DNA of 64,000 nt from Notospermus geniculatus (Eukaryota > Nemertea > Pilidiophora > Heteronemertea > Lineidae), in contig NMRB01000665.1 in assembly GCA_002633025.1 (NCBI GenBank), positions 203,983-267,982 of the forward strand, in the 5' to 3' direction. Within the stretch, counting starts at the first letter, position 1. Every line of letters begins with the position of its first letter. A program made the translations under genes and the position numbers. Below, in pieces: positions 1 to 11,509 of this stretch. The notes beneath the pieces are model-generated. The model was not told the DNA's origin. It was given only the letters and a program-made list of their open reading frames with translations, and did no database searches.

Positions 1-147
1 GACGCGTACGGGGTATGATGTTGTCAGCCCCCACGAACAATGTCCCGGCCCGAGAAAAAATATAAAGAGAGAATTTCTCTCTTTATATTTTTTCTCGGGC
101 CGGGACATTGTTCGTGGGGGCTGACAACATCATACCCCGTACGCGTC
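1..147. repeat. Perfect 147-bp palindrome (hairpin)
   Basis: Bases 1-73 are the exact reverse complement of 75-147 around a single central T at 74. There is no spacer or coding capacity. It is either a foldback/MITE-type element or a foldback artefact at a contig end; a single N at 163 shows an assembly join close by. Confidence 0.85.
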
Positions 148-488
148 AAGTCCCTGTGGATTNTACGGCCTAAGTGGGTCTGACGTGAAATCGGACACGA
201 TTCAAGCGTAAATTAGGCCCGTCATTATCATCTCGTGTTTCTCCCACACAAACAACACGTCGTAATATGATCTGTCATCCCCTCTACATCAGGGGCTAAG
301 CTCTCTCTAGTTGCCCAAATGTCATTCGTCGTATTCTCGCCAGCGTCTCCGTGACCTTCTTCACCTTTGATATACCGTATATTACGCAGACAAAAACAAT
401 ATGGTGATCCATGGTTTTCGATGACGCTGTCTTCCTCCATCGATGAGGTACCGACATTATTTTGTCTTCAAAACGTAGCCAGCCAGTA

Positions 489-678
489 CACCAGGCGATA
501 TTGCAAGCGATCTAATCGCAAGCTAGCAAAATCGGCTGTTGACCCAGGCGCATGTCGATGTGCGCTGGAGGAATCCGCGATGTTCGCCCACTAATACCAA
601 AGCCGACATCGGCTAGTCTGCGGTGGCTAGCGAGGAGATCGGTGGCTAGAAGATAGCTTGCGATATCCCACCTGGTGT
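489..678. repeat. MITE-like element, copy 1
   Basis: The left end (CACCAGGCGATATTGCAAG) and the right end (CTTGCGATATCCCACCTGGTG) form an imperfect inverted repeat of about 25 bp. The same family occurs at 3405-3600 with matching ends and a shared interior (ACCAAAGYCGAYATCG and TCTGCGGTGGCTNGCGAG). No coding capacity, so a non-autonomous DNA transposon is likely. Confidence 0.7.
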
Positions 679-1883
679 GCTGCTGTACTTGAGAGTTGGT
701 TTTCGATGGAGAGTTCACCACTGTTGGTTTCCTTACGGCTCACGCCAAGGCCTTGAGCTCACGCCTTGACCAGTGATACAAACAACTGCCCACCGCCGTT
801 TTCTATGGCGGAGTCGCCCATTGACAGCCACTCGCGCAAACTCTTACGTCGGGGAGCACCATCCTCGACGCACACTAAAAGGAGTTGCCTGCATTGGTCG
901 GTGTTGGGAAAGACAATGGAAGATTAGCTATAGGCCTAGTGGTAGAATGGTTGATTTTGATGAAGGAGATACTAGTAAAGCCTACCTTCTTGCCGCGGAC
1001 GACTGTACCAGTTATCTATCATGTCCAGGATCCCATCTCTATCGGCTGTTTGTGTGATGGACGAGGTTGGTACCAGTGGCAGTAAAGAAATATTGAATGC
1101 TGGGATCACCTGAATTAGAGGACACGAACATAACATTCCAGCCAAGGTTGGGGTGGTGCTTGGTAGCAAATTTCTATGTACTCGTTATATGCCACCAAGG
1201 TCTTCTTGTCTGAGGGGCGTNTTCTCCCCCCCGAGAGGCTTTTGCCCCCCCCCCCGTACCAAAAAGCTAAATACGGCCCTGCATATGCTGTTAGCTTTAC
1301 TGGCGAGTTCATATATCGGTCGGTGTCTAGGCCCCCTTTAGACGAACTTGGACTACAGAATGTTATGCTGAACCAGTCAATGACTTACCCGTGGCGGTCG
1401 CCTCAGACACAAGGCTATTCTCGACCTCACTGAAAAAAACCATGGGCGTGGTTGATGAGGCGAATTTATAGGAAGCGATGCGACCATAACACACTGGTCG
1501 CCGTTACACCCTCAACATTTACACACTAGCTGGTACTGGTACCCTGTCCTAGCTAATACGGAGGCGCTTGTTTGCTCTGATGGCCTTGTCTCTTGGTGAC
1601 TAGTCTAATGGGTGGAACTCTTTCAAAACTCCGCCGAGCCGAAAATCCACGTAGGCTACAGTTTTTCATGATCAATGCAGATGTAGCACATTTCTTCAGT
1701 TTACTCACAGGATGTATTTTCAGCGAGAATTCTTGACCTCTGACGGCTCTCTTCAAGGTCGGCTAACTTCACCTTCACCCAGTCCATAGTAATGTTTGGA
1801 TATCGGGCAGGTCCAGCGGTCCCACGCCGCCTGTTCGACCATGTTCCCTGCCTGAAAGGAATGATGATCATTGACGTCATCTT
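679..1883. other. Non-coding stretch
   Basis: I see no gene here. Bases about 735-800 resemble the interior of the MITE at 36,158-36,346 (shared CACGGCTYACG and CCAGTGA, then AACAACTGC). A single N lies at 1221, beside C-rich homopolymers, and marks an assembly join. Confidence 0.5.
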
Positions 1884-2172
1884 CCCATAGCAGGGATTTG
1901 GTCTCGCTCCTCTTCATACGCTCGCGATGAAGAGGAGCGAGGTAAAAAGGAGAATGATTGATGAAGGGAAGAGGATCGTCTGACGATGGCGGCCGACTGT
2001 TCGGATGACCCATGTAGCACCTCCTCGGAGTGACTGCAGGGAAAACACCGGGAAAATACCATCTTAGCATCCTCCCACAGCAGGGCTTTGCTCTCGTTCC
2101 TCTTCATACACTCGTACGGTTTGTGTGAGAGTGGAAGAGGCGCGAGGTAAAAAGCCCTGCTGTGGGAGGATG
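1884..2172. repeat. Two related hairpin elements
   Basis: 2068-2172 begins CATCCTCCCACAGCAGGGCT and ends with its reverse complement, giving a ~105-bp hairpin. 1884-1950 is a diverged half copy (CTTCCCATAGCAGGGATTTG, then a GAAGAGGAGCGAGGTAAAAAG arm). Open frames here are only shadows of the inverted repeats. Confidence 0.7.
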
Positions 2173-3404
2173 CGTCTTGACGGAGTTGTTCGTTCTTCAT
2201 CCGTCCTCCGACCGAGGTTCACTCAGTCCTTGAACTTTGTTAACCAATCATTTTACAAGCGTTCATTTGACGAGGACGAGAGAACTTGTGAGAGGCAAAA
2301 GTTTACGATGAACCTCGGCCTTCAGATGACGATAGAAATACTTTTATCTTTATTAATTCCCTGATTTAAGAACCTTGACATCTCATCTTCAGCGTCTTTC
2401 CCACAAGTTTCTCTCTGATCTACGGTGAGTCATCCAAGTTCAGGGAGAAATCTTCTTTTTGGGAGATAATGGCGTTGATGAACGAGGACAGGCTATTTTT
2501 AGTGAAATTTACGATGTAATAAGACATGACTGGGTGGAAAATCGGACATTTGGTACTGTGCCAGGACCACCATCGTATGCTCTCTTTCAAATAATGTATC
2601 AATGACGGGTATGTCGACGTCACCGCGTTAGCCAGCTGCGCGTACTCAATAATAGGGAGGTTAAGAAAATTGAAATTGAAACGTAAACGATTATGACGAT
2701 GACGTCACATGCATTCAAATCCCGTTGCGTTGCTCTGTTTTTTACGTCTTCGGTACGGCCGCTGACAGCGCCGCCCTGTCGGAATAAAAAATTTGGTTTG
2801 CGGGTTTCTTCTTTTTGTGCAAGTTTGTACAACGGCGCGTACGTTGTCTGAAGTCGTTTTTCACCAGAAATAGAATATACTTTCATTAAAAATGTTTCCT
2901 GAACTGTGAAATTCGTGTCTCAATGATCTCGCTTGTTATCCGTTTGTAATATTTGACATTTCACAATGTCGCCACATCCATCGAACTTTTACGGATATTG
3001 GGGGAGAAAAGTGATTATTTCTACACACCGTATAAGTGATATTTCTATCTCATCTTTGATGAGCGCATAAAAATATTTTGTTTTAATTCGAACGGAATAA
3101 TGCTTTGTTTGCATCTAACGCACAGGAACAAGTACAGAGCATGTTTTTTGTTCCTCAGCTCGTCGGCGACGCAAGGGAAGGAGGGAATTGGCCCTACTAC
3201 CATGTCTGCGCATGCGTAACTTACCTGTTGGTTGCTACTGTGAATGTGTAAGATGGCGCTACCACCGTCATGACGGCTATCAGGACAGACCACCTCATTG
3301 TCTGGAGGAGAGAAAAGAAAGAAAATGTGGTCAATCAAGGAGGAGGGTGGAGGGTAGAATGGGGCTCGGGCCAGTTGAGATTTCGTTAAGCTAATGTAGC
3401 ATGC
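2173..3404. other. Non-coding stretch with a dispersed-repeat fragment
   Basis: No gene recognised. Bases about 2721-2790 are a minus-strand copy of the repeat family at 13,228, 16,796 and 39,400 (GACAGCGCCGCCCTGTCGG and GTTGCGTTGCTCTGTTT). The 155-codon minus-strand open frame at 3045-3512 has no recognisable domain and overlaps the 3.4-kb MITE copy. Confidence 0.45.
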
Positions 3405-3600
3405 ACACCAGGCGATATCGCAAGCGATCTGATCGCCACCGAGCAAAATCGGTTGACGCCAGGTGTGGAATGCGATGCGTATTTTCTTGACAGCGATGCT
3501 CGCCCATATCAAACAATACCAAAGTCGATATCGCCAAGTCTGCGGTGGCTGGCGAGAAGATCAGTGTCGACGAGGTATCTTACGATATCGTCAGGTGTCC
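3405..3600. repeat. MITE-like element, copy 2
   Basis: Second copy of the element at 489-678. It starts CACCAGGCGATATCGCAAG and ends TACGATATCGTCAGGTGTC, with a conserved interior. Divergence between the two copies suggests they are old. Confidence 0.7.
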
Positions 3601-4972
3601 TGCTGACTTTAGTAAAAGCAAGATCAACGGTCTGAAAAAAAGGAAAATTTAGGAAAAAATCCTGTTTCAACAAACCTCATGTATTGTTTCAGTGTCTATA
3701 ACTCCTAAATATTCCTACTCCCAAACTCGGCCGACCATCATTCTCTTTGTCACATGAAGTCGTATTTCATATTCCGTTTTACATTTTGTATTCCTCCTTT
3801 CTGACTAACAGTACAGTCATTCGCAGCGTTTACAACAGTTTTAAAGGAAAAATATGTTTCCGTGTATCTCGGAATGTTTACATTTTATCCATCAAACTCG
3901 ACTTCCGGCGAATTCCAAACACAAAATGGATGACAACATTTGACTGATTTAGGGAATGCCCGCGGCAGAATAAAGATGATAGAAATTGCTATCTCATCCT
4001 TAGAAATTTTAGACGGATTCCAAGGAATGCCAGGTGTTCATCTGTGTTTTGTCAAATTTATTTTGATCCCCGAGATGCGGCAGAGATGGCCAGCCCACGT
4101 CGACTGAGGAGTGATCTTCAGTTTACCCACTAAACCCAACTGAAAATTGACCCAAATTTCTTCAATCGTCAGATTTCTTACTATAGGCGATTACGAAAAC
4201 CCGACATATAGGCCCCTATAACTCAAAATTACATTTAAAATATTCATATCATCCACGGTGTAGCGTAATAACACGTGATATTTCGTAAAATTTCTCATTT
4301 TGTTCGGAGTTTCACCGATGTGTTGCCATTCCGAAGGTATGTAGAGCGGATATGACGTAATAGTGACATAACGAACAGACTATTCGGTTAATTACCTTGT
4401 TTACACTACATAAAAGTCCGGGCTGAGCACGGGCTTTTTGCGTTTACACCGATGAATCGCCGTCTAAATAAAGCCCGGGCTTTTAAAACCCATACATGCC
4501 GCGTACATGCTCAAAAAGCCCGGGCTTATTTCAGACCCGGGCTTCGAAAAGTCCGGGTTTTTTCAGACAGGTGTAACCACGGCTATTATCAAGCCTGCAT
4601 ACTCGAATTTGACGACTCATTCTCATTCTACTATGGTTGTCGGTGTTATACCAGATTTCACGAAGCATAAGAATTACTTGGCGAAGACCTCCTCAACCCA
4701 TCGATCGGCTACGTTCGGGTTCTTGCACTCTAAGCCTCGTTTTCAAAACTTGAGCGAGTGCGAATTTTTGGTCTTTACACAGTATTTCATATTGTAACAA
4801 TTCCAAGTATTTCAAATCGGTCTATAATTGGCAAAGAACTGTTGATGGGCGGTCATTAGGTTTTCGGGTGAGAGAGAGGAGTGGTTTGGCAGAGATTCAA
4901 CATTTTTACATTCATTGTCATTATAATGTGTGTTCTGTTACGTTTAAAACTTTGAATTTAACGTTTGTTGAC
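3601..4972. other. Non-coding stretch with GCCCGGGC palindromes
   Basis: No gene seen. Between about 4415 and 4580 the palindrome AAGCCCGGGCTT and variants (GTCCGGGCT, GACCCGGGCTTC) occur several times between TGTTTACAC and AGGTGTAAC-type ends, which looks like another hairpin transposon family. Confidence 0.4.
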
Positions 4973-5158
4973 CGCAATCCACGTTAACTCTTTCTAACAG
5001 CAATGTTACCGTAGTAAAGATTATTGAATCAAATTATCAATGAACTTTGGGCAATCTTCCCTTGAATAACAATCCACGTTAACTCTTTTTTGAAGCAACG
5101 TTACCGTAGTAAAGATGTAACAAATTACCGATGAACTTTGCTGGGCAATCTTCCCTGA
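4973..5158. repeat. Two-copy tandem duplication (~95 bp unit)
   Basis: CAATCCACGTTAACTCTTT, then ACGTTACCGTAGTAAAGAT and GGGCAATCTTCCCT, occurs twice in direct orientation with small indels. Confidence 0.75.
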
Positions 5159-5195
5159 GAAGCATTGCTGCTCCGTGTCGGACCAAGTCATCCTA

Positions 5196-5288
5196 GACTA
5201 GTTCCTATCTTTGCCGCTTCAGTCCCGCGGCGCTCCTCCACAACGGAGAGCAGCGCCGCGGGAATGAAAGGCAAAGACGGGAATCAGA
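5196..5288. repeat. Hairpin element
   Basis: The arms GACTAGTTCC...CCGCGGCGCT and AGCGCCGCGGGAAT...GGGAATCAG pair across a short loop (about 93 bp). MITE-like, non-coding. Confidence 0.65.
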
Positions 5289-5501
5289 CTATTTAATAAA
5301 GGAATTCCGATGTCTTTCTGCAGGAGAAGGCCTTTGCGATTGATCACAAGATTTCACCCATGGCGTTCATGGCCATTCCACTACTTTCATTTTCAACGCC
5401 ACCGGAAGCGCACTTCAAACCGAGGCAGACGTAAACAAACGCTGATTGGACGAAATCTGACCGACTTCCGCCTTGAGAATGGCATCCACTACGACAGGCA
5501 A

Positions 5502-5573
5502 TCCCATATGGTCTAGTGGTTAGGATTTCTGGCTCTCACCCAGGAGGCCCGGGTTCGATTCCCGGTGTGGGAA
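5502..5573 (+). tRNA. tRNA-Glu (CTC)
   Basis: A complete 72-nt cloverleaf. The acceptor stem TCCCATA pairs with TGTGGGA (one G-T wobble) and is followed by discriminator A. The D arm carries GGTCTAGTGGTTAGGA (A box). The anticodon stem TCTGG/CCAGG encloses loop CTCTCAC with anticodon CTC. The T arm is CCCGGGTTCGATTCCCGG (B box). A run of T residues from about 5579 is a good Pol III terminator. The gene at 7624-7695 is identical. Confidence 0.96.
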
Positions 5574-7106
5574 CGCACTTTTTTTATACATTCTGTATAT
5601 TATTGTCGCCTTTTAAATTTTTCCTGAGAGCAAAATGGATTTGATTTTTTGATGGATTTGTTTTTTCTCAAATTTTCTTGGGAATGTGAGGTGCTTTAAA
5701 CCAGAGAGGCCGGCAGTGGACTCGTTTGTCGTCATTTCAAACCAGTATGACATTGACAGCAATGAGGAAGTTGATCTAAACATAGAAAGAAGGTTTGTGG
5801 GTCACAGGGTCACGGGGTCTGATCCACTTTTACAAGAATTATCCTTCACTTAGAGCTTCTATAACCATGTTAACATATCACGAACTCAACTAAGTGTGGT
5901 ATGACACAATTATTTTGATCAGGAATTCGGTCAAACGTGTCCCCAGGAACTGACGACTTGAGGAAGTGATCCTTCACCTTGGGATGTGCAGTGAAGGTGG
6001 TGGGAACTACTACAGGGTGGCTCAGTTAACATCACATTTTCCTCTCAAACCTCTAGTCAGTGTTTCCAATGCGCTGACTGAATGCAGATCTCAAGAATTA
6101 GCATGTTGGTGTAATGACATATTTGGTTTACACAAACGCCTTTTAGCCCACTTCATGACCTTGACCTTGACCCAGATTTTCGCCCAAGGTCATTTTTCAA
6201 ATATCCTTGCCCTAGTCTTTAATAATCTTTCACTCGTTCATTTTAGAAACGATATTTTTTTCTTGACTTTTCCACTTGTTGTTTTGCTCAGTTACCGTAG
6301 AATGACCCAAGTGCGGAGTCATTTTGGTCACAACGCTCGCAGCGACACCGTGTGGTGCTAGTACAGCGCCGTCCTCATTGACGTTCAAAGGTGTTATCTG
6401 AGCGTCACCAATAGGGGAAGTAGATCGCCCCCTTATCAGCAGAGGTCGCATCCCTCCATAATGACGAAGGATTTTTGAAACGAATGTCTTCGAGCTACCT
6501 CCCGTCTTCCACTGTGAATGCAGCTTCTCAAATCAAGACCGGGGGAGGACAAGCAATTGGTGTAACAGCATTACTGTACACGACTGTCATAAAGTGGTAC
6601 ATCATGGAGCTCTTACGTCTATAAACCGTGCCCCTGATCGCGAGTATAGAAATCTCTCCTTTCTCCCAGTTAGAGGACATTGGCCTTTTCTCCAAATGGC
6701 CATACTGCACTCAATAAACCTTGTAAAGTTATCCTTTCCAAATGACAACATTAAACTGCGTGGGAGGACAACATCTGTTGCCCAGTAAACCATCTTAAAA
6801 GCAATTTATTGAAGTGTCACGGTAAGGCTTGTTATTATTCTAATAAGGGTACGATAACTCGGGTATAAATAACATCTTCATTCCCTATAATTGATGGTTT
6901 CTTCTCCAAGAGAAGTTTGCCGGCGGTGATTGCTCGTGGATTTATTGGCAGGGGTGCATTGAGATTCTCTTGTTAGAGATTCATTAAGCAACAGATTAAA
7001 ACATAGACAAGAATAGGAAAGAGCCAAAGGAAAGTACGGGCGGACCCAGGGACCTTTTTCAATGGGGAGAGCTTTTCTTTGAGGCCGATACCACTGAATA
7101 ATTATA
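5574..7106. other. Non-coding stretch between tRNA genes
   Basis: I find no supportable gene. The 131-codon open frame at 5966-6361 has no signal peptide, domain or splice context and a low-complexity C-terminal half. Nothing else structured was seen. Confidence 0.45.
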
Positions 7107-7237
7107 GAATTATCGCAAAGCCCCCCGAAACGCCAACGCGAACGTCAATCCTTTTGCTTGGTGCTCTCTTCCAATGAGGTTGGCGTTCGTTGCGATGGAA
7201 CGCTAACGCCAACGCCAATTCTATCGTTCGATGCCAC
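7107..7237. repeat. MITE family G fragment
   Basis: Left arm TCGCAAAGCCCCCCGAAACG then CCAACGCGAACG, with an inverted partial right arm (GCTAACGCCAACGCCAATTC). The same family occurs at 47,491-47,619 and 61,328-61,456, where both ends (TTTTCGCAAA / TTTGCGAAAA) survive. The terminal right arm appears to be lost in this copy. Confidence 0.65.
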
Positions 7238-7268
7238 AAAAGGGAAACAAGGGGACTTTGCAGAAACT

Positions 7269-7546
7269 AGGGAGTTTAAGAAAATCAAACGTTAAACTTT
7301 AACTTTATGACATCGTTATTTTTCATACTGCGAATTCACCAGATTATATATTGCCTTTTCGGTACAAAAAATAACGTTGTCCTAAGTTAACGTTGATCGT
7401 TTGGATACACCGGTACTTAGAAAATGAGTGTGACACCCCTTGTTGAAGATCAACTGTTTGTTTGTCCGAGGACCTGATACAAGCTTTCGACACTTAACCT
7501 GTCTTCATCAGGTATCTGTTGGTCGTTTGGATTTCTTAAACTCCCT
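7269..7546. repeat. MITE family H, interrupted by a nested insertion
   Basis: The ends AGGGAGTTTAAGAAAATCAA and TTTCTTAAACTCCCT are inverted repeats. The family has an uninterrupted copy at 41,405-41,554. The present copy is split by about 110 bp at 7406-7517, bordered by a near-perfect 14-bp direct repeat (GTTGATCGTTTGGA / GTTGGTCGTTTGGA). Confidence 0.8.
7406..7517 (-). mobile_element. Small insertion with hammerhead-like stem-loop
   Basis: Inserted into MITE family H with a 14-bp target duplication (one mismatch). On the minus strand it contains CCTGATGAAGACAGG...GTGTCGAAAGC, that is CUGAUGA, a GACA/UGUC stem and GAAA. This is close to a hammerhead-ribozyme core but has one extra A before stem II. 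No coding capacity. Likely a truncated Penelope-type or retrozyme-like insertion. Confidence 0.5.
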
Positions 7547-7623
7547 CCTGTCTACCCAACCTGGCGAGATCTGTACCCCTCCCCCATGATGTCAGTAATA
7601 ACGGCACCGAATTCAACATGCAA

Positions 7624-7695
7624 TCCCATATGGTCTAGTGGTTAGGATTTCTGGCTCTCACCCAGGAGGCCCGGGTTCGATTCCCGGTGTGGGAA
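7624..7695 (+). tRNA. tRNA-Glu (CTC), second copy
   Basis: All 72 nt are identical to the gene at 5502-5573, including anticodon CTC and both internal promoter boxes. It is followed by CGCTCTTTTTA, a Pol III terminator. The flanks differ beyond a few bases, so the copies are dispersed duplicates rather than a recent segmental duplication. Confidence 0.96.
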
Positions 7696-8559
7696 CGCTC
7701 TTTTTACCCTAATGCAATTATTTCTTCTTTTTATCTCCCTCCAACTGCCTGTCGCTAATCATTTTTTTCTCAACATGTATGAAGACGAGGTGCGGCCCCT
7801 TAAAGACTGGTGACCAAAAAAGAGCATAACTCACTCACCCGACCACAAGATTGTAACATAGAGAGAATGCATCCGCGGAATGCAAGGGAATACCATTTCT
7901 TCTGCTAAAAAGGTTAACAGAGTGTTCGTTAATGTCATGCATTGTTCCCCGAGCAAGTTTTAGAGGATTATGACGGGAAATAAAGAAATGCACACCCATT
8001 TTCTCGCACGATAACATCCTGAGAATTAACGACTTTCCCCGTCAACCGCGGGAGTCGGGTTTCCACTCTTCATCGGTCTCATTCACGGTTACAGACACTG
8101 GAAAACTTTCAGGAAGAAGAGAATCTCTTCCGAAACTTTTTGAGACAATAGCTTTATAGAATGATGTTTATGTCATCTCACCTTCACCATTTGGCAATCT
8201 TTCTTGACGCCGAGGGTGGAGTTCACAGACAACAGATGGTTTTAGGGAGGTAAAGACGTCTTTTTTGGAATCGAGTTCTTTTTTAAGCTTCATTGCAGGC
8301 CAAACCTTGCATATCAGAATATGATCAGCAGATATCAGATCAGATATCAGATATCAGATTTATAGGTCTTTCTGCAACTTTCAAGTTTCCTCAAGGTTAG
8401 TGTTTTCTTTCATGGAGTGACTTGGAGGACAGACGTACTGTCCTCTACCAACACGCCGATTGTTACAAAAGCCCGAAAGACGAACACACTGACTGAAGTG
8501 ACCACTCTCATCGTGAAATACAATCCCACCAACGAGACAAACATTCTATACATGTACTC
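7696..8559. other. Non-coding stretch
   Basis: No gene seen. A short GATATCAGAT direct repeat lies at about 8325-8360. Confidence 0.45.
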
Positions 8560-8777
8560 TAATCTCCCACTTACCTGTCCCATTCCTGAACTCGGAAAAA
8601 ATGACCAAATCCTAAGTTGAAGATAGCGCACGCTGTCATTCTTTGCCAGGCTCGGACTGAGTGGGACAAGTAAGTGGACAGTTTCTGACCATACCCCACC
8701 CCATTATCTTCAACTACATGTATAGGATTGACTCATTTTTTTCCGAGTTCAGAAATGGGACAGGTAAGTGGGAGATT
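8560..8777. repeat. MITE-like element with ~45-bp terminal inverted repeats
   Basis: TAATCTCCCACTTACCTGTC then CCATTCCTGAACTCGG at the left is mirrored by CCGAGTTCAGAAATGGGACA then GGTAAGTGGGAGATTA at the right. The interior is about 125 bp and non-coding. Confidence 0.8.
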
Positions 8778-10989
8778 ATATGATGATAAATCTTATAACA
8801 GACCCCTCCCTCCCACAACACGACGTGGTACAACATAACATCCAACTTGGGGCAAAAGGCTTACCTTTCTTTGAGTCGCTCAGCAGTAAATCCTTGGCGA
8901 GTTACCTCAGCGGAGAGAAAGAAATGCGAGGTCTTCCGACTTGATGAGACTCCCGCTACCTCAAAATAACATCCATTCAGCCACCCCAGCATCCCATGCG
9001 CCTCTCATTCAAATCATACCAACAACGGACGGTTTTATACGAACAGTACACTAGTTCCCATGACGTCATCATTTTCTGTTGTTTACAATGCGTGGGTGAA
9101 CTATTTTTAGGAGCAATTTCGAAAGTGTTGACGCGGAATTGTTGGAAATTGATATAAATACTTTCATATGTCCCCTCGGGACAGAGAAGACCGAATAGAG
9201 ACAACCATTGACAGTTTGTCAACAATTATTCCACATGCAATCTGCTACCGGGGCGCAATGGTGACGTCACTACGAACCCCGGCATTCCGAAATACCCTCA
9301 GAGCAAAATTAGAATAGTATGTTGACACATTGACTTCAGTCTCACTTGGGACCACTGGCCACTTTGTAACTGCATTTTATGAAGTTGGTCTCAAGTTTAC
9401 TCATCCAGAGCCAAGATCAAAGGGTGCCGTATCAGCAGAGTCCCGGGATCAACTAGACTAGTTCCCGGTCGCACCGCTAGGGCTAAAGTGACATCCACAC
9501 TGACAGGACAGCAACAACTAGAAATATTACAGCGGTACTGGATCAGTGTGACTTCTCGCACCAGTTACAATAAGGTAACAGAAATAACATAAATAATTTA
9601 CCATTCATGATTGATGGTAGCACTTCATTGATTCAGTAGGAGTTTTTAATGTTAGGAATAATGGATATTACACCAGAGGGAGGCTCGTTACCTCAGGATG
9701 GAGGTGGGTAAACATAATTATCTATTATTTCATTCATTTATCAAAAAGTAGCTTCACTTGTGGTCTTCAGTCATCATTAACCAATCCTCTTATGATTGTT
9801 GTCGGACCTTTTCCTAATCACACCGGATGATAAATCGTCCCAGCTAACAACCACAAAACCAGGCGAATTCAAAATGTTCACCTTTGTAAACTTTTCGTGC
9901 CGCAGGCGTGTTCACTTCATTATCAAGCAGGACACTTTATTGAGGGGATAGGTCTCCAAATGCAGACTTTACCATGAAAGCTTCAGGATTCCTTTATGGC
10001 TAAGCCTATTCTTAGGTCGCCGACGAGTATCTGCGCCAGACACAACTTTGGAGCACAACAAAAACAACAATCTTCTCGTGTTATTCAACCAAAAAGATAT
10101 AGATCGCTTCAAAATACATGTAAACAGAAGAAGAACGATCATGAACGGCTGCTAATCTGGGTGTTGACGAGGTGTTTATAGAGTAACCTTGAGTAATTAT
10201 CATAATTGACTTCGTTGAAGAAAACAGGCATCTCATATCAAGAGGACAACGTTACAAACATACCAAATAAAGCAATGACACTTCCGGTCTGGAGCTCACT
10301 CTGAAATGCACAGCTTGTACAGTGCATGGTGTACAGGCCTTTTACAGCACGTAAGAAGGTCATGAATGGAGACCAACAGCAAGACGTTCTCCGTGTACAT
10401 GAACATGTACAGTGAAGTTCAAAATGTACAGTGCATGCCCATTACATGCACCATACAAGTGTCCGTCAGTTACGAGTGGCGTTCGTGGAAACGATGAACG
10501 GTTCAAAACCTTAGTTTATCACGTGAATGATGTTTGCAGATGTACTACACGATCATTTTCAAACCACGCCGTCACACGGAGACAATTCCCGACTTACATA
10601 AGTATAAGATTATCATACATATCTAATTTTGTCGTATCATCCGCTGCAGCGAAATGTCATAGGATCAAGGAGAGTGAGATGAGGATGTTAAGGTGACTGA
10701 GATAATTGTTTTGACTGAGCTAATGATGACCTGCCCGGCGTGGAAATGACGCCAAGATAATGAGCAACCCGTGACTTTTCATCCCGATAGGGCGGTGCTG
10801 CGAGCGGTTGGACCGAAGATGAAAAAACAGCAGAGGAATGTATAAACAATGCAACAGAAACGAAATGTCGAAAAACGAGTACAATCACTCATAGTGGTGG
10901 GAGGTAGCAGGTTCCTCATTAGATGAGGTAGGCATGAACGGATGTGGAATATGGAGACTCAGAAGGTTCCAGAGGGATGGTTCCTGACT
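8778..10989. other. Non-coding stretch
   Basis: No supportable gene. About 9460-9490 (GACTAGTTCCCGGTCGCACC, GCTAGGGCTAA) matches parts of the hairpins at 5196 and 11,892. About 10,786-10,830 (ATAGGGCGGTGCTGCGAGCG) is a fragment of the 13,228 repeat family. Short tracts rich in TGTACA lie near 10,315-10,430. Confidence 0.4.
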
Positions 10990-11196
10990 CACACGAAAAT
11001 GAAAGTTATATTGAAGCTATTCAGGCACACGGAAATGAAAGTTATTGAAGCACACGGAAATGAAAGTTATTGACCCACGCGGAAATGTCGAAAGTTATTG
11101 AAGCACACGGAAATGAAAGTTATTGAAGCACACGGAAATGAAAGTTATTAAAGTATACGGAAATGAAAAGTTATTGAAGCACACGGAAATATGGTT
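10990..11196. repeat. Minisatellite, ~27-bp unit
   Basis: The unit CACACGGAAATGAAAGTTATTGAAG is repeated about seven times with variants (CACGCGG, TATACGG, an inserted TCG). The open frame over it is a by-product. Confidence 0.85.
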
Positions 11197-11509
11197 GCCG
11201 AGTCACATGGAAGTGAAGGTGGGGGCAAAGGACATCCTGTATCTGGAAACTCACTCGATATACCTCATCACTCCACAGTGTCACTACATTCGATATCAAA
11301 ATAACCCGAGGGCGTCCTTCATGATTGCAATAGGTCTGGGATGCACCAGGTGATGGTATCGGTGTAGCTGATAACATGATAACACAATGATTTAATGCCT
11401 TTGGCCCGTGGAGTTCGCGCTGTTAACTGAATATCATGGAAATAAAGGTATAGGCCTACTTCAAATTGAAAAAACTGATAACACCATTCGAAACCGAACC
11501 ATCGCCGTC

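Noticed and set aside
3045-3512. 155-codon minus-strand open frame
   Set aside because: No domain, signal or splice context; its upstream part lies within the MITE copy at 3405-3600.
10990-11196. CRISPR-like array
   Set aside because: Short repeats abut without unique spacers and the genome is eukaryotic; it is an ordinary minisatellite.
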